Notes: generated by a model from the letters alone, not told the origin. 64,000 nucleotides of DNA from Odobenus rosmarus divergens (GCF_000321225.1 NW_004450404.1:2280437-2344436), one strand, 5' to 3'. Shown: positions 10,818 through 22,254, counted from the first letter of the stretch. Numbers and translations are program-made.

Positions 10818-11104
10818 TTAGCAAACTTCTTCCTTAATGCAGCTGAGCTGATAGGTGGCTCACTGGCCAGGACAAGAGCTAAGCTCTTTTACTCAATGAC
10901 TTTACATTTTCTCTTTTTCCTGAAGATTTAGGTGGAAAACATAGAGCTCTGGCTCGTCACTGAGCCATTTGCTGAGTACCTACTATGAAAAAGGCACTGT
11001 TTTAGGCACTGCTGCTTATTATTATGATCTGGATTCTCTAAAGATGAGTTAAATTTCTGAATATGGCAGTACAGTCGAGGAGGCCATTTGCAGTTCCAGA
11101 GTTC

Positions 11105-11146
11105 GTGTGTGTGTGTGTGCGTGCGTGCGTGTGTGTGTGTGTGTGT
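11105..11146 (+). repeat. (GT)n microsatellite with GCGT interruptions
   Basis: About 21 dinucleotide units, with three GC substitutions in the middle. It can adopt Z-DNA in principle and is likely polymorphic, although the interruptions stabilise it. Confidence 0.95.
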
Positions 11147-11779
11147 CTTGAGCTGTGAGCTTCATGAGGGCTGGGTTACAGAACCCAGCCTGAACCGCTG
11201 AACTGCTAAGTTTAGCTGACTAGCCTCTGAAGCTCAGTGTGGTTCTTGTGTTCTCCACTTACAACAGGTACACAGGCAGTTAGAAATGTCACTTTGTTAG
11301 ACATAGCCATAAGCAAAAGAGAAAACACTAGCAAAAGTTGGAAAAGCAGATACTTTGTGTATGGACACGCCCCGGAAATAAACTACTCTTAAAGGAAATA
11401 TGATTTAGGAGATATCCAGGAGCTCGTACGAACACTTCTGTCATGTGAGACTTTAGAAATTGCCTGAGCATATAATACGTGTTTGATGCATTTTATTAAA
11501 AACCATTCCTACAGAAACAGTTGTGCTTAGATGATTTGTGTTTCAGTTACCTGAAGCCTTTCAAAATCGAGAACACTAAATTCTGTACCACGAGTGACTG
11601 AATCGTTAATATTGGAGGTCGTTTTTGTTGTTGTTGGTTTGTTGGGTAGACTGGTGATTTGTTCAGGTGAAACCTTTGAAGCAAATGTGGGTACCCTGCC
11701 CATACATAGCATGGGTGTATTTGCTGTTGCTACTCATTAATCGGAGGGACACAGTTAATCCTAGTATGATGCAGGAACA

Positions 11780-11985
11780 TAGGATTTGAAGTAGGGAGAA
11801 TTGATTTGAGTCCTGACTTTCTTCCTAATTGATTGTCATCTTTGGGAAGTTGCCTAAATCTTAGAGCCTCATTTTCTTATCTGTAAAATTGTTAATGCTG
11901 GCCACAGAATTTTGTGAACATCAAATAACCTTTGGATGGGAAGATACTTTCTAAACATAGAAGTGCCTTTCCAATGTGAGTTTTA
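11780..11985 (+). repeat. MIR
   Basis: ttgatttgagtcctgacttt, tgggaagttgcctaaatctt, gagcctcattttcttatctg and cagaattttgtgaacatc follow the MIR core order. Confidence 0.75.
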
Positions 11986-12019
11986 TTATTTTGCCATAAT
12001 AATAAAAAGAGGGGAACTG

Positions 12020-12055
12020 CATCCATCCATCCATCCATCCATCCATCCATCCATC
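12020..12055 (+). repeat. (CATC)9 microsatellite
   Basis: 36 bp of perfect tetranucleotide repeat. It is directly followed by old-repeat sequence (cctgccatgagccaggcatt) of the type seen also near 17760 and 48975. Confidence 0.97.
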
Positions 12056-12302
12056 AACAGTTTCTGATTACCTGCCATGAGCCAGGCATTGAGCTAACTG
12101 CCAGAATAATGAAATAAACAGGACCTGGTTCCTGCACTGTGGTTTACAGACCAGTGGAGATGGTGGTCAAGATAATGTCCAGTCCAGTCCAGTCAAGGCT
12201 GTGTTGAAGCCGGCTCATTCAGGCTCACAGGAGCTGATTGCTAAATTTTCAGGAATTCTGTGAGTGGTCTGTTAAACACAGTCATTGCTAAAAATTATGT
12301 AT

Positions 12303-12925
12303 ATAGTTGACTCCCATTATTCACGGATTCCATATTTGTGAATTCACTTACTCGCTAAAATTTATTTGTAAGCCTCAAATCAATAGCTGGGGCACTTTTG
12401 TGGTCACTTGCAAACATGTGCACGTGCAGAGTTGGAAAAATTCAAGTTGCCCAATGTGCAGTCTCCCAGCTGAGGTCAAACAAGACCTTCTTGTTCCAGC
12501 TCTCATACTATAAATGAGTTTCTTTTTCATGGTATGTTTAATGCCAGGTTTTTCACATTTTTGTGCTTTCTGTGAGTAATTTCGCTGTTGAAAATGGCGC
12601 CTAAGTGTAGTGCTCAAGTGCTGACTCGTGTTCCTAAGCACAAAAAGGTTGTGATGTGCTTTATGGAGAAAATACATGTGTTAAATAAGCTTTGTTCAGA
12701 CATGAGTTATAGTGCTGTTGGTCATGAGTTCAACGCTAATGAATCAGCAACCTATATTAAATAAGTTGTCTTTAAACAGAAACATTCATAAAACAAGGTC
12801 ATGCATTGATTAGTTGGCAAAATATTTTGACCAAAAGCTTGCAGGAAACTAACCCTGTATTTCCTGTAGAAGCAATAATTCAATATTTGCTAATTGAGTG
12901 TTTGCAGCAACTTTACAGCAAGTTG
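12303..12925 (+). mobile_element. Tigger-type (TcMar, pogo-like) DNA transposon copy
   Basis: The 5' part (gttgactcccattattcacg, attcacttactcgctaaaat) and the later gcaataattcaatatttgct segment match the layout of short Tigger-derived elements. The middle holds a decayed start of the transposase gene. The 3' terminal inverted repeat is not evident, so the copy looks truncated at the right end. Confidence 0.75.
12594..12764 (+). pseudogene. Tigger transposase N-terminal fossil (56 codons then stop)
   Basis: The frame starts MAPKCSAQVL and includes a KHKKVVMCFMEKIHVLNKL stretch and a MSYSAVGHEFNANESA stretch. The second resembles the helix-turn-helix of pogo/CENP-B-like transposase DNA-binding domains, which normally reads like (A/V)xxEFNVxxST. 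It ends at TAA (12762-12764). A full transposase has several hundred residues and a DDE catalytic core; none follows, so it cannot transpose. No sign of domestication is visible. Confidence 0.7.
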
Positions 12926-12949
12926 TTAGGAGTTTATCTCCTCCTACCT

Positions 12950-13185
12950 CCACCCTAGGGCCATTAGCCCATGACTGACTGGTGCTCTTATGCCTCGAAG
13001 TAGCGTTTATATTCCGGAGCTCCCCATGGGATCCACATGGCGGAGATCCCCAGATCCCTGCGGTCATACCCGTTAGGCTTCCTCCCCTGTCCTGTTCTGC
13101 TTTCCTTTTACTGGTTTCTCCTGGGAGCTCTTCCTTGATAAATCACATGTACATACACCTGAGTCTCAGGGCCTGCTCTTAAAGC
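12950..13185 (+). repeat. LTR-like repeat, 3' module copy A
   Basis: The right end reads cttgataaatcacatgtaca then gagtctcagggcctgctc. The same kind of ending occurs near 35280, 51600 and 62270. The family is not named here. Confidence 0.45.
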
Positions 13186-14344
13186 ATGCCATCAAAGACA
13201 GTAGTCCAGGAAACCCAAGAAGAAAGTTGTGGGGTCAGCAATGAGTGTGTGGGTCCTGAAGATCTACTGGTAGGTCTTGATTTTCTGGCTCTAACTCCTC
13301 CTTAAGAAGGCAATACTTTCCAGTTTTAATCTTCCATTTATATGTTCTCAGAACCTGTAAACAGGTGTGAATGACAAGTTCTTTAGGTTTTATAACTTAG
13401 GTGTTGAACGCATTCACGTTTTGATAAAATTGACAGGATTGCTGGAGTGTCCTTTACTCAGTCTAGCTTGTCGGGGGGTTTGCCTCTGCTAAGCTTGGCT
13501 AGTGGCCCTGAACTCTGACATGCAATAATAAATCAAGCTTTCATCAAGTTCTTCTTAGCCTGTTGGGAAACAAAAACCCTATAAACAATGCTGCAACAAC
13601 TTCCTTTGAAATTCTAATTCATTTTACTATGATAAAAAAATGTGATAAGTAGTCAAGAAGTCCACTGTGCTGTTGTCTACAACTGGAATATGATTTTCTA
13701 AAGAGTTTCTTTATTTTCAAATTATTCTTGCTCTGGAGTTAGCAAGTGCCAGTTCAGATGCAGGGTCTAGTAATTGTGCAGTAATTAAATGCTTGCTTGG
13801 GAAAACAATTTTAGATCACTGAATTGCTTTATTGCATTCTGAAAAGCTGAAAGGGCCATTCAATCAGGTAGAGCCTGTGTGTTTGTCTTCTAAACCAGAC
13901 TTGTCATAAATTATTCACACGGGGAAAGACTGAATTTGAAAAGGAAGAAACTTGGGGCATAGGGCAGTTATTGTTCCAACAGTCATTGGAGAGTTCAGTA
14001 GGCTGCATGAAAGGAGGCCTGTCTCGAAGATTCCTGGCAAGGTTTTGGGGATAAGGATGAAGTGCCTCCCTTAGCAAATCTGCTTTTAAACTGAGACCAC
14101 TCACTGACTGGAGGGCTTTTGCTTACTCTCTTGGATGCTGCTCCGGCTCAAACAGCCCCAGAGAAGAAAGGGCTCCCATCAACTTGTGCTTAATTACATA
14201 ATTTAGAGGAAAGCATAATAATATGATTTCACAAAGTATGACATAGGTGAGAGAAATATTAGTATAAACATTGGGCATCACACATATTACTGCATACAAG
14301 AGAAATTCTTCCCTGAGACTTCTAAATACATCATTTTGCATTTG
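13186..14344. other. No gene recognised
   Basis: AT-rich sequence. I see no clear repeat family, exon or RNA gene. Confidence 0.5.
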
Positions 14345-14422
14345 CCCTAGGAGTTTTTTATTGAGGAATAATTTACTTACGGTAGAACACACAAATCTTA
14401 AGTGTATCATTTGACAAATTTT
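14345..14422 (-). mobile_element. Old L1 fragment, antisense (left part)
   Basis: attgaggaataatttactta and agtgtatcatttgacaaat are reverse-complement L1 3'-UTR text. The fragment continues after two SINE insertions at 14835. Confidence 0.7.
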
Positions 14423-14622
14423 GTTTTAAAGAATTTGTTTATTTATTTGACAGAAAGAGAGAGACAGTGAGAGAGGGAACACAAGCAGGGGGAGTGGGAG
14501 AGGGCGAAGCAGGCTTCCCACTGAGCAGGGAGCCCGTCCGACTCGGGGCTCCATCCCAGGAACCTGGGATCATGACCTGGGCCGAAGGCAGATGCTTAAC
14601 AACTGAGCCACCCAGGCGCCCC
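14423..14622 (-). mobile_element. Can-SINE, antisense (first of an adjacent pair)
   Basis: Runs from the T/A-rich tail complement to ctgagccacccaggcgccc. It is flanked by the perfect 16-bp duplication tcatttgacaaatttt at 14407-14422 and 14623-14638. Confidence 0.95.
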
Positions 14623-14638
14623 TCATTTGACAAATTTT

Positions 14639-14834
14639 TTTAAAAGATTTATTTATTTATTTCAGAGAGATAGAGAGAGTGCACGTGCGTGCACACATGG
14701 GGGGAGGGGCAGAGGGAGAGGGAGAGAGAATCTCAAGCAGACTTCCCTCTGAGCGCGGAGCAGGGCTCGATCCCATGACCTAGAGATCGTGACCTGAGCC
14801 AAAACCAAGAGTCAGATGCTCAACCTAGGCGCCC
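14639..14834 (-). mobile_element. Can-SINE, antisense (second of the pair, older subtype)
   Basis: Starts ttaaaagatttatttattta, contains gagagagaatctcaagcaga and ends caacctaggcgccccc. It is more diverged than its neighbour and carries the agagtcagatgct variant and a GTGCACGTGCGTGCAC-type segment (14681-14695). The duplication is not clear because the neighbouring SINE's own duplicated T-run overlaps the junction. Confidence 0.9.
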
Positions 14835-15335
14835 CCATGAATTTTTATCTATATACTCATATAACTACCACCCAAATAAAGATACAGAACAATTCCATCA
14901 CCCTGGAAAATCCCCTCATACTCCCAAAGACACCCTCTCCCAGAGGTAACCACTACTCTGATTTCCTCCACCACATATTAGTTTCACCTGTTCCTGAAAT
15001 TAATCTAATTAGACCCATTCTTTTTTTCTGGTCTAGCTTCTCTCGCTACGCACAGTACATTTGAGATGGTGGTAGTATACATCAACACTTCATTTCTTTG
15101 TATTGCTAGGGTGTATCCCATTGCGTGGGTGTACCACAGTTTGTTTACTCAATCTCTTCTGGATGAGTTTTTCTGCACTTTTTGCCTACTATGAGAAAAG
15201 CTGATATAAGCATTCTTGTATAGGTAATTTTGTGGACAACGTACAAAAAAGAGCTATTTTGGGCACTTACTTCTTTTGGATATATACCCAAGAGTAGCAC
15301 TGCTGGGTCTGTCTTCAAAATTAACCAAAAAAAAT
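14835..15335 (-). mobile_element. Old L1 3'-UTR, antisense (right part)
   Basis: ccacccaaataaagatacag, cagaggtaaccactactctg and tagtttcacctgttcctga, followed by the tatacccaagagtagcactg region, are the reverse complement of an L1M 3' UTR. It is continuous with 14345-14422 once the SINE pair is removed. Confidence 0.75.
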
Positions 15336-15339
15336 TACA

Positions 15340-15340
<1 letters not shown>

Positions 15341-15372
<32 letters not shown>
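15341..15372 (+). repeat. (AC)16 microsatellite
   Basis: Uninterrupted 32-bp AC repeat directly after the A-rich edge of the antisense L1. An uninterrupted repeat of this length is usually polymorphic. Confidence 0.97.
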
Positions 15373-15374
<2 letters not shown>

Positions 15375-16354
15375 CAATCAGAAGAGTGCAGAGAAAGTGA
15401 CTATTTCCCTAATATCTGTTCTTGGCAAAGCGAGGACACAACCTTGTACTGCCTGATGGCATTATTTTAGCAATTAGGCTTGGAATACTTCAAGTGATTG
15501 CTTAGCCATAGGGAACTGGAGAAAGAGAACTCAGATTCTTTCTTGGTGAGATGAATACAGGTCCTGTGTGTCTGAATAGATGGAAGTGTTCAGGAGCCCT
15601 TGCAAAGGAAATTGGGTTAAGTTGGGACTCATTGCCTGGAGACAGGACAGTTTGGTTCACCTTGGGATCACCATGGCTGTAGATAATCAAACTGTGTTTG
15701 GGGAAGGAATCCAAGCAGGATGGATTATGAGACCTCGATACAGACAAAGGGCTATGGGGCTACCAGAATTGTCCTGGTTGCTCCCCATGGGATCACATTT
15801 GAGAGTTATTCTTTGCTACCAATCCTCTGATAATGGAACTGGGTTGCAGACCAGCCTCACCACAGGAGAGGGCTGGTAGGCCTGCGAAGGGGTTATGGCG
15901 CCCCCTGAGGGACACTGAAATGTTCCTCCTTACAGGACAACTTCCTCGTCTGAGGTCAAGTTCAAGTTGTGTTGAATACGGTCTCAGACATCACTATTTC
16001 AATAATCCTCTTTGAAAGTTTCAGAATAAATTTAAAGTATATTGGAGATTTATTGGGAACAACCCAATTCAGAGAAGGCTTAAGAGGAACATATATAATG
16101 TTTAAGCTCTCACAAAGGGGAGGATGAATCCTTTCTGGTTTCTGGTAGAAGGGAGTCACACGATTGGATGAGTTCTAATTTTTGTTTTGTTAATGAAGGT
16201 GGTAAGGTAAGATGACAACTTCATCTTCAAAATTCTGTAGGCAAAATGCCTCTACAAGATGGCTGTGAGCCTTTTGTGTCTTGCTGGCTCAGGGTGTAAA
16301 AATGAGCGATTCTGAACCCACGCCAGTACCACGCTTCCAACGAGCGTTTGGAAG
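15373..16354. other. No gene recognised
   Basis: Single-copy-looking sequence. A 99-codon frame at 15580 on the plus strand shows no recognisable domain and starts at an ordinary internal ATG. Confidence 0.45.
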
Positions 16355-16496
16355 TGTGTGGGAGCATTTTTGATTGTCACAATGACTGGGGGGCGTGCTA
16401 CTTCCATTTGCTGAAGTGGGGGAGAGAGCGACAATGTCTAGCATGAGGAAGAGTTGTCCCATCCAAAATGCCAGTAGGGTCCCCGTTGAGAAATAC
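16355..16496 (+). mobile_element. MER20 fragment (hAT-Charlie)
   Basis: catttttgattgtcacaatg, ctggggggcgtgctacttcc and gtagggtccccgttgagaaa match the middle and right end of MER20 in sense orientation. The left third is missing or diverged. Confidence 0.75.
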
Positions 16497-17744
16497 TTTT
16501 TCTTTCCCCCCTAAGGCGATCTGGAGACGTTTATATGCAATTTATATTCATAAGTTTAACAACACAAACAAAATATGTCAAGTAAGTTAAAGTTAGCCGA
16601 CTTAAGGAGCTTATTGAGATAGAAGGACTGGAGATGTCTTGGACATTTTGAGTGAATGACCACTTTATCCAAAGCAAAAGTGGGGCAGTACTTAGCAATG
16701 ACCTTAAGTGGGATATGGAGGTGGAAAGATTTGTTTTCCAGGCTCCCCAACATTTTTTCTTTATTCTCCTCCAGACTTTCACTGATCCTCTCCTTCTCCC
16801 TCCATGCGTCTTGGGATCAAGGAAGCAGCTGATAAATTCATTAAGTTGAAAAAAAAATTCATTAAGTTGTGAGAGTTTTCTCTTGCTCCTCCTAGCAGGA
16901 TATCAGGAAGGGAAGAATCTCAAATGCTGGAATTTCAGATGTGGGGGAGGTAGGTAGGTGTTTTTGGCTGTGAGGTATTTCTAGAACTTCTTAAATTATT
17001 CCTGGGCAAGTAATAACTTATTTTCCTCTGAGGCTGGCTTTAGATGTGGAAACCAAAGTGTTAGAATTTGCTGTAACCATGGCAAAGAGAGTGAAGGGGG
17101 GACTGGATACCTTTGTGAGTTCACTGGCATATGATTGGGCTGAACAAGACTCTTTTGAAGTATCAAGTTTAGAATGCACCATGTGCATTGTCAACTTTAA
17201 CGTTCTATGCAATTTTGACGTATTATTATTATTATAATACAGAACCTTCCTAGTATTTTTCATAGAACTTATTTCAGAACCTTACACAAAATGTCCATTC
17301 AGTAAATGTGTCCCAAATGAAACAAATGATTAGACATGGGAGTTGCAGTGGGGATTACGGAATCAGATCTTGGGCTGCCGTATGTCTTGATAGACTGGCG
17401 TGCCTCAAGTTGGACTGAGAAGGAAATCCTGCTGCAGTATTCTTTTTGTTTCCATTAAGCATTTTCTGGGAGGGAATTCTTTTCCTTTGTGAACGGGATT
17501 GATGAGTGCTCTCTCCCAGGCTTCCAAGTGACACAGAATTATCCTGTAGCTATTCAATTTCAGAAGGAAGGGCTTGGGGGATCACCACTAGTATCATCGT
17601 TATCCAGGGCCTGACCCAACCGGTGATCATGGGAATCTAATTACAAGAGCCTCTGGGATTACCAGACCAAGATTCTAGGATCAGAATGTTAGGGATATCC
17701 TGATCACTTCCTTCCTTAGTTGGGAGAGAATCCGAAATGACAAG
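16497..17744. other. No gene recognised
   Basis: AT-rich sequence without a clear family signature. A short direct repeat, attcattaagttg, lies near 16836 and 16858. Confidence 0.45.
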
Positions 17745-17870
17745 ATCTTAAATACCTACCTACATGTATTGAGCAACTCTTATGCCAGCCACTATGCTAT
17801 GCACCCGGGACATGGGAACGAGGAGGACACAGTCACTGCCTTCCTGGTGTTCACAGTTGAGGGAGGCTGC
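17745..17870 (+). repeat. Old interspersed repeat fragment
   Basis: tgtattgagcaactcttatg, then gccagccactatgctatgc, fits the common old repeat with an ending like attgagcacctactatgtgcc. Similar fragments occur near 10970, 12060 and 48975. Confidence 0.5.
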
Positions 17871-17884
17871 CGGCCAGAGGGTCC

Positions 17885-18045
17885 GAACCTCCGATGCAGA
17901 TGACGGTCACCTGAAGGGCTTTAAAAAATGCCCAAGTTGTACCAAATGCAGTAAAATCAAAATGTCTGGGGAGTAGAACCCAGACTTCAGGATCTCTTAA
18001 AGCTCCCCAGGTGATCCCAAAGTGCAGCTGAGGCTGAGAAACACT
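17885..18045 (+). mobile_element. MER5A-like DNA transposon
   Basis: cggtcacctgaagggcttta at the left, ctccccaggtgatcccaaag and gctgaggctgagaaacacta at the right follow the MER5A order. Diverged. Confidence 0.6.
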
Positions 18046-18492
18046 AGGGAAGGGGGCGGGGACAGGCAAATCTGTAAAGAACATTTTAGATGAAAACATG
18101 ACAAGTGCTCTCTAGAGGTAAAAACAAAGCGCAGCTGGAGCAACACAGAGGCAAAGAAGCTACTTCTCAGACCCAAGAGCTGCTCTTCACCGTCAGAGCT
18201 AGAAGAGCACCAACAGATGGGGAACTCTGGAAATAAGAACGAGGGTGGCATCTGAATCGTTTTCTGATGGAACAAATTCCCCTGTGCAGATGACTCTGTA
18301 TTGGTGACTCTGGGGGTTTGAGAGTGAGAGTTGACCATTTGTGCAGTACACCCCCCACTCCGTCTTCTGGCCTCCCTGTCCTTTCTTTACACACATACAG
18401 AGTATGCTGAACACTACGGACAGGTTAGCGGTTGCTAACTTATTAAAATAAAAAAGGAAAACGAAAGCTTGCTGTTTCTCTGTGCTTGTGAG

Positions 18493-18513
18493 AAACCAAA
18501 CCAAACCAAACCC
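18493..18513 (+). repeat. (AAACC)n short tandem repeat
   Basis: About four units of a five-base motif. Confidence 0.85.
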
Positions 18514-18599
18514 TTATTACAGTATGTGGTGTGGTCTTGTGGCTAAGTCTAGACCTGAGAATAACAATATAAAGGAACCACTTAATGTATTAAATTTCT

Positions 18600-18790
18600 A
18601 GCTCTAAATACATTAACCATGATCCTTGTTACACCCTCTAAGAAAGTATGATTATCGCTGGTTCACAGATGAGGAAACCAGCTCAGAGAGCAGGACTAAC
18701 TCGCCAAAGCCATCTGTCTTTTTGGTGGCAGAGGTGGGATCCAAATCCATGTCCGTCTGAGTGGAACGTGCTGCTTTCCATGCTGCATTC
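18600..18790 (-). repeat. MIR, antisense
   Basis: Contains gttcacagatgaggaaacc, agctcagagagcaggactaa and gaggtgggatccaaatccat, the complement of the MIR core. Confidence 0.8.
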
Positions 18791-18895
18791 GAGCTTGCTC
18801 TATGTGCCAAATGACTTCGCTGAGGTGGGAATGTTGATGTATGTATGGGATTCATCTCAGTATCACGCTGACATGGTGGAGCTGGCAACGAATTC

Positions 18896-19009
18896 AGTAT
18901 TTTTACCGGAACCGCTACCACCGCCGCCATGACTGAGCATATGGATCTGGTGGACGAACTCTTGAGTAAACCTCAATGGAAGGGGGAGATATCTTGTAGG
19001 GAGAAGTAA
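18896..19009 (+). promoter_or_regulatory. CpG cluster with Kozak-like ATG and 26-codon frame (unassigned)
   Basis: A short CpG-bearing segment, ccggaaccgctaccaccgcc, leads directly into gccgccATGA at 18929. G at -3 and the preceding CCGCCGCC give a good Kozak context. The frame begins MTEHMDLVDELL and stops at TAA (19007-19009). I do not recognise the peptide. It could be a first exon, the 5' end of a retrocopied mRNA, a short upstream-type ORF or chance. No intron donor is obvious within the frame and no CpG island surrounds it. Confidence 0.2.
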
Positions 19010-19326
19010 TTTGAGGGTTCACTGGGCTGTGAGATTATAAAAATAATGAGAACTATAAAGTATCTAACTGGATTTTTAATTAAAAAAGAAAACACAGGAC
19101 AGGATTTAATTGTGCATTCTAGAGGCTCAAGCTTCCAGAATGTGCAACGATGTGGCTACAGAGTAACTGTTCTCACCTCCATGTAGAGCCTCATTGCCAT
19201 ACCACTGCTAAGGTGATCTGAGCTTCTGGGAGGAAAAAAAAGTATGAAAAACAATCTAAACTCTAAAAAACAAACCAACGGCCGCCACTACCACCACCAG
19301 TACTAACAACAACAATAGAAGCCAAG

Positions 19327-19676
19327 GGCTATGGGCTGGATGTTTACGTCACCCCCCCACACCCCTACCCCCCCCCCCCGCCCTATTCCTATGTTGGAAT
19401 CCTAACACCTAATGTCATGGTATTAGGAGGTGGGGCCTTTGGGAAGCGCTTGGGTCATGACGGTGGTGTCCTTATGAATCCTTATGAATGGGATTTATGC
19501 CCTTATGAAAGAGACCCAGAGAGTTCCCTCAGGAAATGGGCCCTCACCAGACACAGAATCTACTGGTGCCTTGATCTTGGACTTCCTGGTCTCCAGAGCT
19601 GTGAGAAGTAAGTGTCTGTTGTTTATAAACCCCCCAGGCTGTGGTATTCTGTTATAGAAGCCTGAACTGACACACT
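19327..19676 (+). mobile_element. MST-type MaLR LTR with internal deletion
   Basis: tatgttggaatcctaacacc, ggtattaggaggtggggcct, gggccctcaccagacacaga, ccttgatcttggacttcctg and ttctgttatagaagcctgaa match an MST/THE-group LTR (ERVL-MaLR). The usual segment with the ccatgtgaggacacagc phrase is missing between gagttccctc and aggaaatggg, so an internal deletion has occurred. A C-rich tract (about 19351-19383) has expanded near the left end. Confidence 0.85.
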
Positions 19677-20019
19677 TAGGTGTTACCCCATTTTCCCCTT
19701 TCTCTTGAAGAAAACTAGTGAATCTGGTTTTTAAGGCTTTGTTTTATATCGTTGTAGTGGAGAACAATTTAGATAGTAACCTCTGTGTTATTCATCCACA
19801 GGAATGCACACTTCCCTCTCTGTATCTTGCCCCACCATTCAGGCAGCAGTGAAACCTTTCTATACAGACTGCCACAAAGGAGGATGGTTATAGCAGGAAA
19901 ATAGAGAGAAAGACATGCATCTCAGAGCTTTTGAGTTTCTAAACAGATTCAGAGAAAAGACTTTGAGATTGACCAGCATAGCTTTCAACACTAGCAGAGC
20001 CAAAACTTACGCTGCAGAC

Positions 20020-20215
20020 TAGTAGTTCTCAAACTCCTTGTATCACCATCACCTTGGGGCGTTTTAAAACCTCCCAGTGTCTGGACTTTACCTGTGAAGA
20101 CTCGGTTTTAGTTGATTTTTGGTGGGCATTCATTTATTTTATATATATACCTGCATACATATGTATATTTACACACAAACTTCCAATAACACTAACGTGC
20201 AACCAGGTGGAGAAC
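20020..20215. mobile_element. MER5-like DNA transposon, AT-rich middle
   Basis: tagttctcaaactccttgt at the left and a ccaggtggagaaccaaagcc end at the right look like hAT-Charlie ends around an AT-rich centre. Confidence 0.45.
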
Positions 20216-20224
20216 CAAAGCCTT

Positions 20225-20345
20225 AAAATAGTTGTTCCCAAACTTTTCTGCATGTTATTATTACCTAGGGAGCTTTTAAAATCCCCAATGCCGAGGGTGC
20301 ACTCATACCCATGAAATTAGAATGTGTAGAGGTGGGAATTAGGTG
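20225..20345 (-). mobile_element. MER5-like fragment
   Basis: gttgttcccaaacttttctg, ttacctagggagcttttaaa and atgccgagggtgcactcata follow the left part of a MER5A-like element, adjacent to the previous one. The strand is a best guess. Confidence 0.4.
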
Positions 20346-21889
20346 CCTTTAACAGCAGATTTGGGAAGAATTCCTGTTGAGAGTTCTAATGCATTATACT
20401 TGGAAGTTTACACAGATTGGCAAGTGAGAAGGGAGGTGAAGAGGAGAGAGAGAGGAGCTGGGCCATCGGTGTTTCCTTGACAAAGGGCTCTGTGACGTGT
20501 GTGCCCTACACCCCCATCCCCATCAAGGTGTGAAGTGTAATGGGCAGTGATGTGCTGCTAAATGTTTAACAGATGGCTATCCATGAAAAAAAGCCCTGAT
20601 TTGTAGTGTCTGCCACTTTCTGTGGTGTCAATACTCCCACCACCCATGGCCAAGTTCAAGTTACCAACACACACAGCATCGCTGCTGGTGGAGCTGGAAA
20701 GAGATATATACAGCTGGCTCTAGCAGGTGCACATGAGCTGGCTCTAGCCTGTTAGCTAAGAGGTGAGGAACAGGAGAAATCCTTCACACAAGCTTGGGGG
20801 TCTGAGGGCAGAGAGTCATGTGCTTTATTTCTAGACTTGAACCAGAAAAGAGAAGAAAGAGCTTAAGGTTTCCTCATAATGTGTCATCGAGAGTGGAAAT
20901 GGGAGCGTAGCCAGGAGGGTCTAGGCAGCCAGGGCAGAAGACCACCTCCCATGTCTCCTATCACCTCCTGGTGGTATGAGAGAGCCAGACTTCCATATGC
21001 CTCTGAGAGCTTTGTGTGGCTGGATGTAGGCTGGAAGAGCTCAAGGGGCCTTGAGGTTATGATGAGAAAGCCATGGAGAGCTTTGAGTGACTGATTATTG
21101 ATGGGCACAAAGAAATAGGCTACAGATGCAAATGTGGAGGGTGCCAACAAGGAGAAAAGCAAAAGCCGGTAACAATTAACAATCAGTTACCTCCTCTTAA
21201 AGCCACGAGGCTACTAACCTCTAGGACCCATAGTCAGAGAACTAACAGAAACACCTGAGGCAACTGAAAAGGTGGCGGTTGTTAATCACCGCGGTAATTA
21301 AAGGTTATTACAGGGAATACAGCCAGGATCTCTCTCTCCCTTTTTTATTTCTTGGCACAAGACAAAAAGGAAAACAAAACCCGATTTTAGATTCGTCTTG
21401 TTAGAGCTATTGAAATGATGCAGTAGGGTATTTTTCTTCTTTCTTGCTTCTGGAAGACATAACTGGCAGTATTTTGCAAATTTCCCCTGACAAAGAACAG
21501 CATGCCCCAAGTTCACTGCAGTGACCTTACTGAAGGTCGATGTAAGTAGGACAAGATGGAACACCTTAGAAAAGTCCACAAGCAAACATACCACTCAGAG
21601 CAGGGATATAACGTGAGCCTCTGTCCCCTCCCTGGGATGTGTGTTGCTGAACCTCTCCTCGGCCATTTGCAGATGCCCTGTGGATCACACTCACTGAGCG
21701 CCTGGTGGCATTTAAGCTAGTGCTGGCCTTGTGCCCTGTGATCCTCACATACTGTCAACAGTAGGAGAAATTTTATTAGGAGAGGCCGAACAGCAAGAAG
21801 AACACCAGAGTGAGGTCAGTAGACCTCAATTCTCATCCTGGCTCCCTCTCAGCTATGTGATCATGAGCAAATCCCGTTTTCTAAAGAAA
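20346..21889. other. No gene recognised
   Basis: Single-copy-looking sequence. No exon with recognisable domain content. A CpG-containing motif caccgcggtaattaa at 21287 stands alone. Confidence 0.45.
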
Positions 21890-22055
21890 GTTTTATAGGA
21901 ACACAGGCATGCCCCATTCATTTACTTATTATCGATAGCTGCTTTCACATGCCAACAGCAGACATGAGTGGTTTTAAGAGATTGTGTGGCCTGTAAAGTT
22001 GAAGATATTTACCATTTGGCCCTTTACATAAAAAGTTTGCTGGCCCCTGATCTCT
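21890..22055 (-). mobile_element. hAT-like non-autonomous DNA transposon, antisense
   Basis: tttataggaacacaggcatg, catttacttattatcgatag, ttaccatttggccctttaca and aaaagtttgctggcccctga are the reverse complement of the family found in sense orientation at 62622-62800. Confidence 0.7.
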
Positions 22056-22254
22056 GTTAATGGGACTATAGTCCACTCAATTATTCAGGCCCCAAACCAG
22101 AGCCATCCCTCACTCCCCCCTCCCCTGCCATCCTGTGGCTCTCTCCTAGAGAAAAATTCTGATGTCTCATCATCACCACTGGTCCAAGTCAACGTAAGCT
22201 CTTGTTTCCACCTTCGTCCCTTGCCTGGATCAGTAGGCCAGCTTTTAGTCTTGT

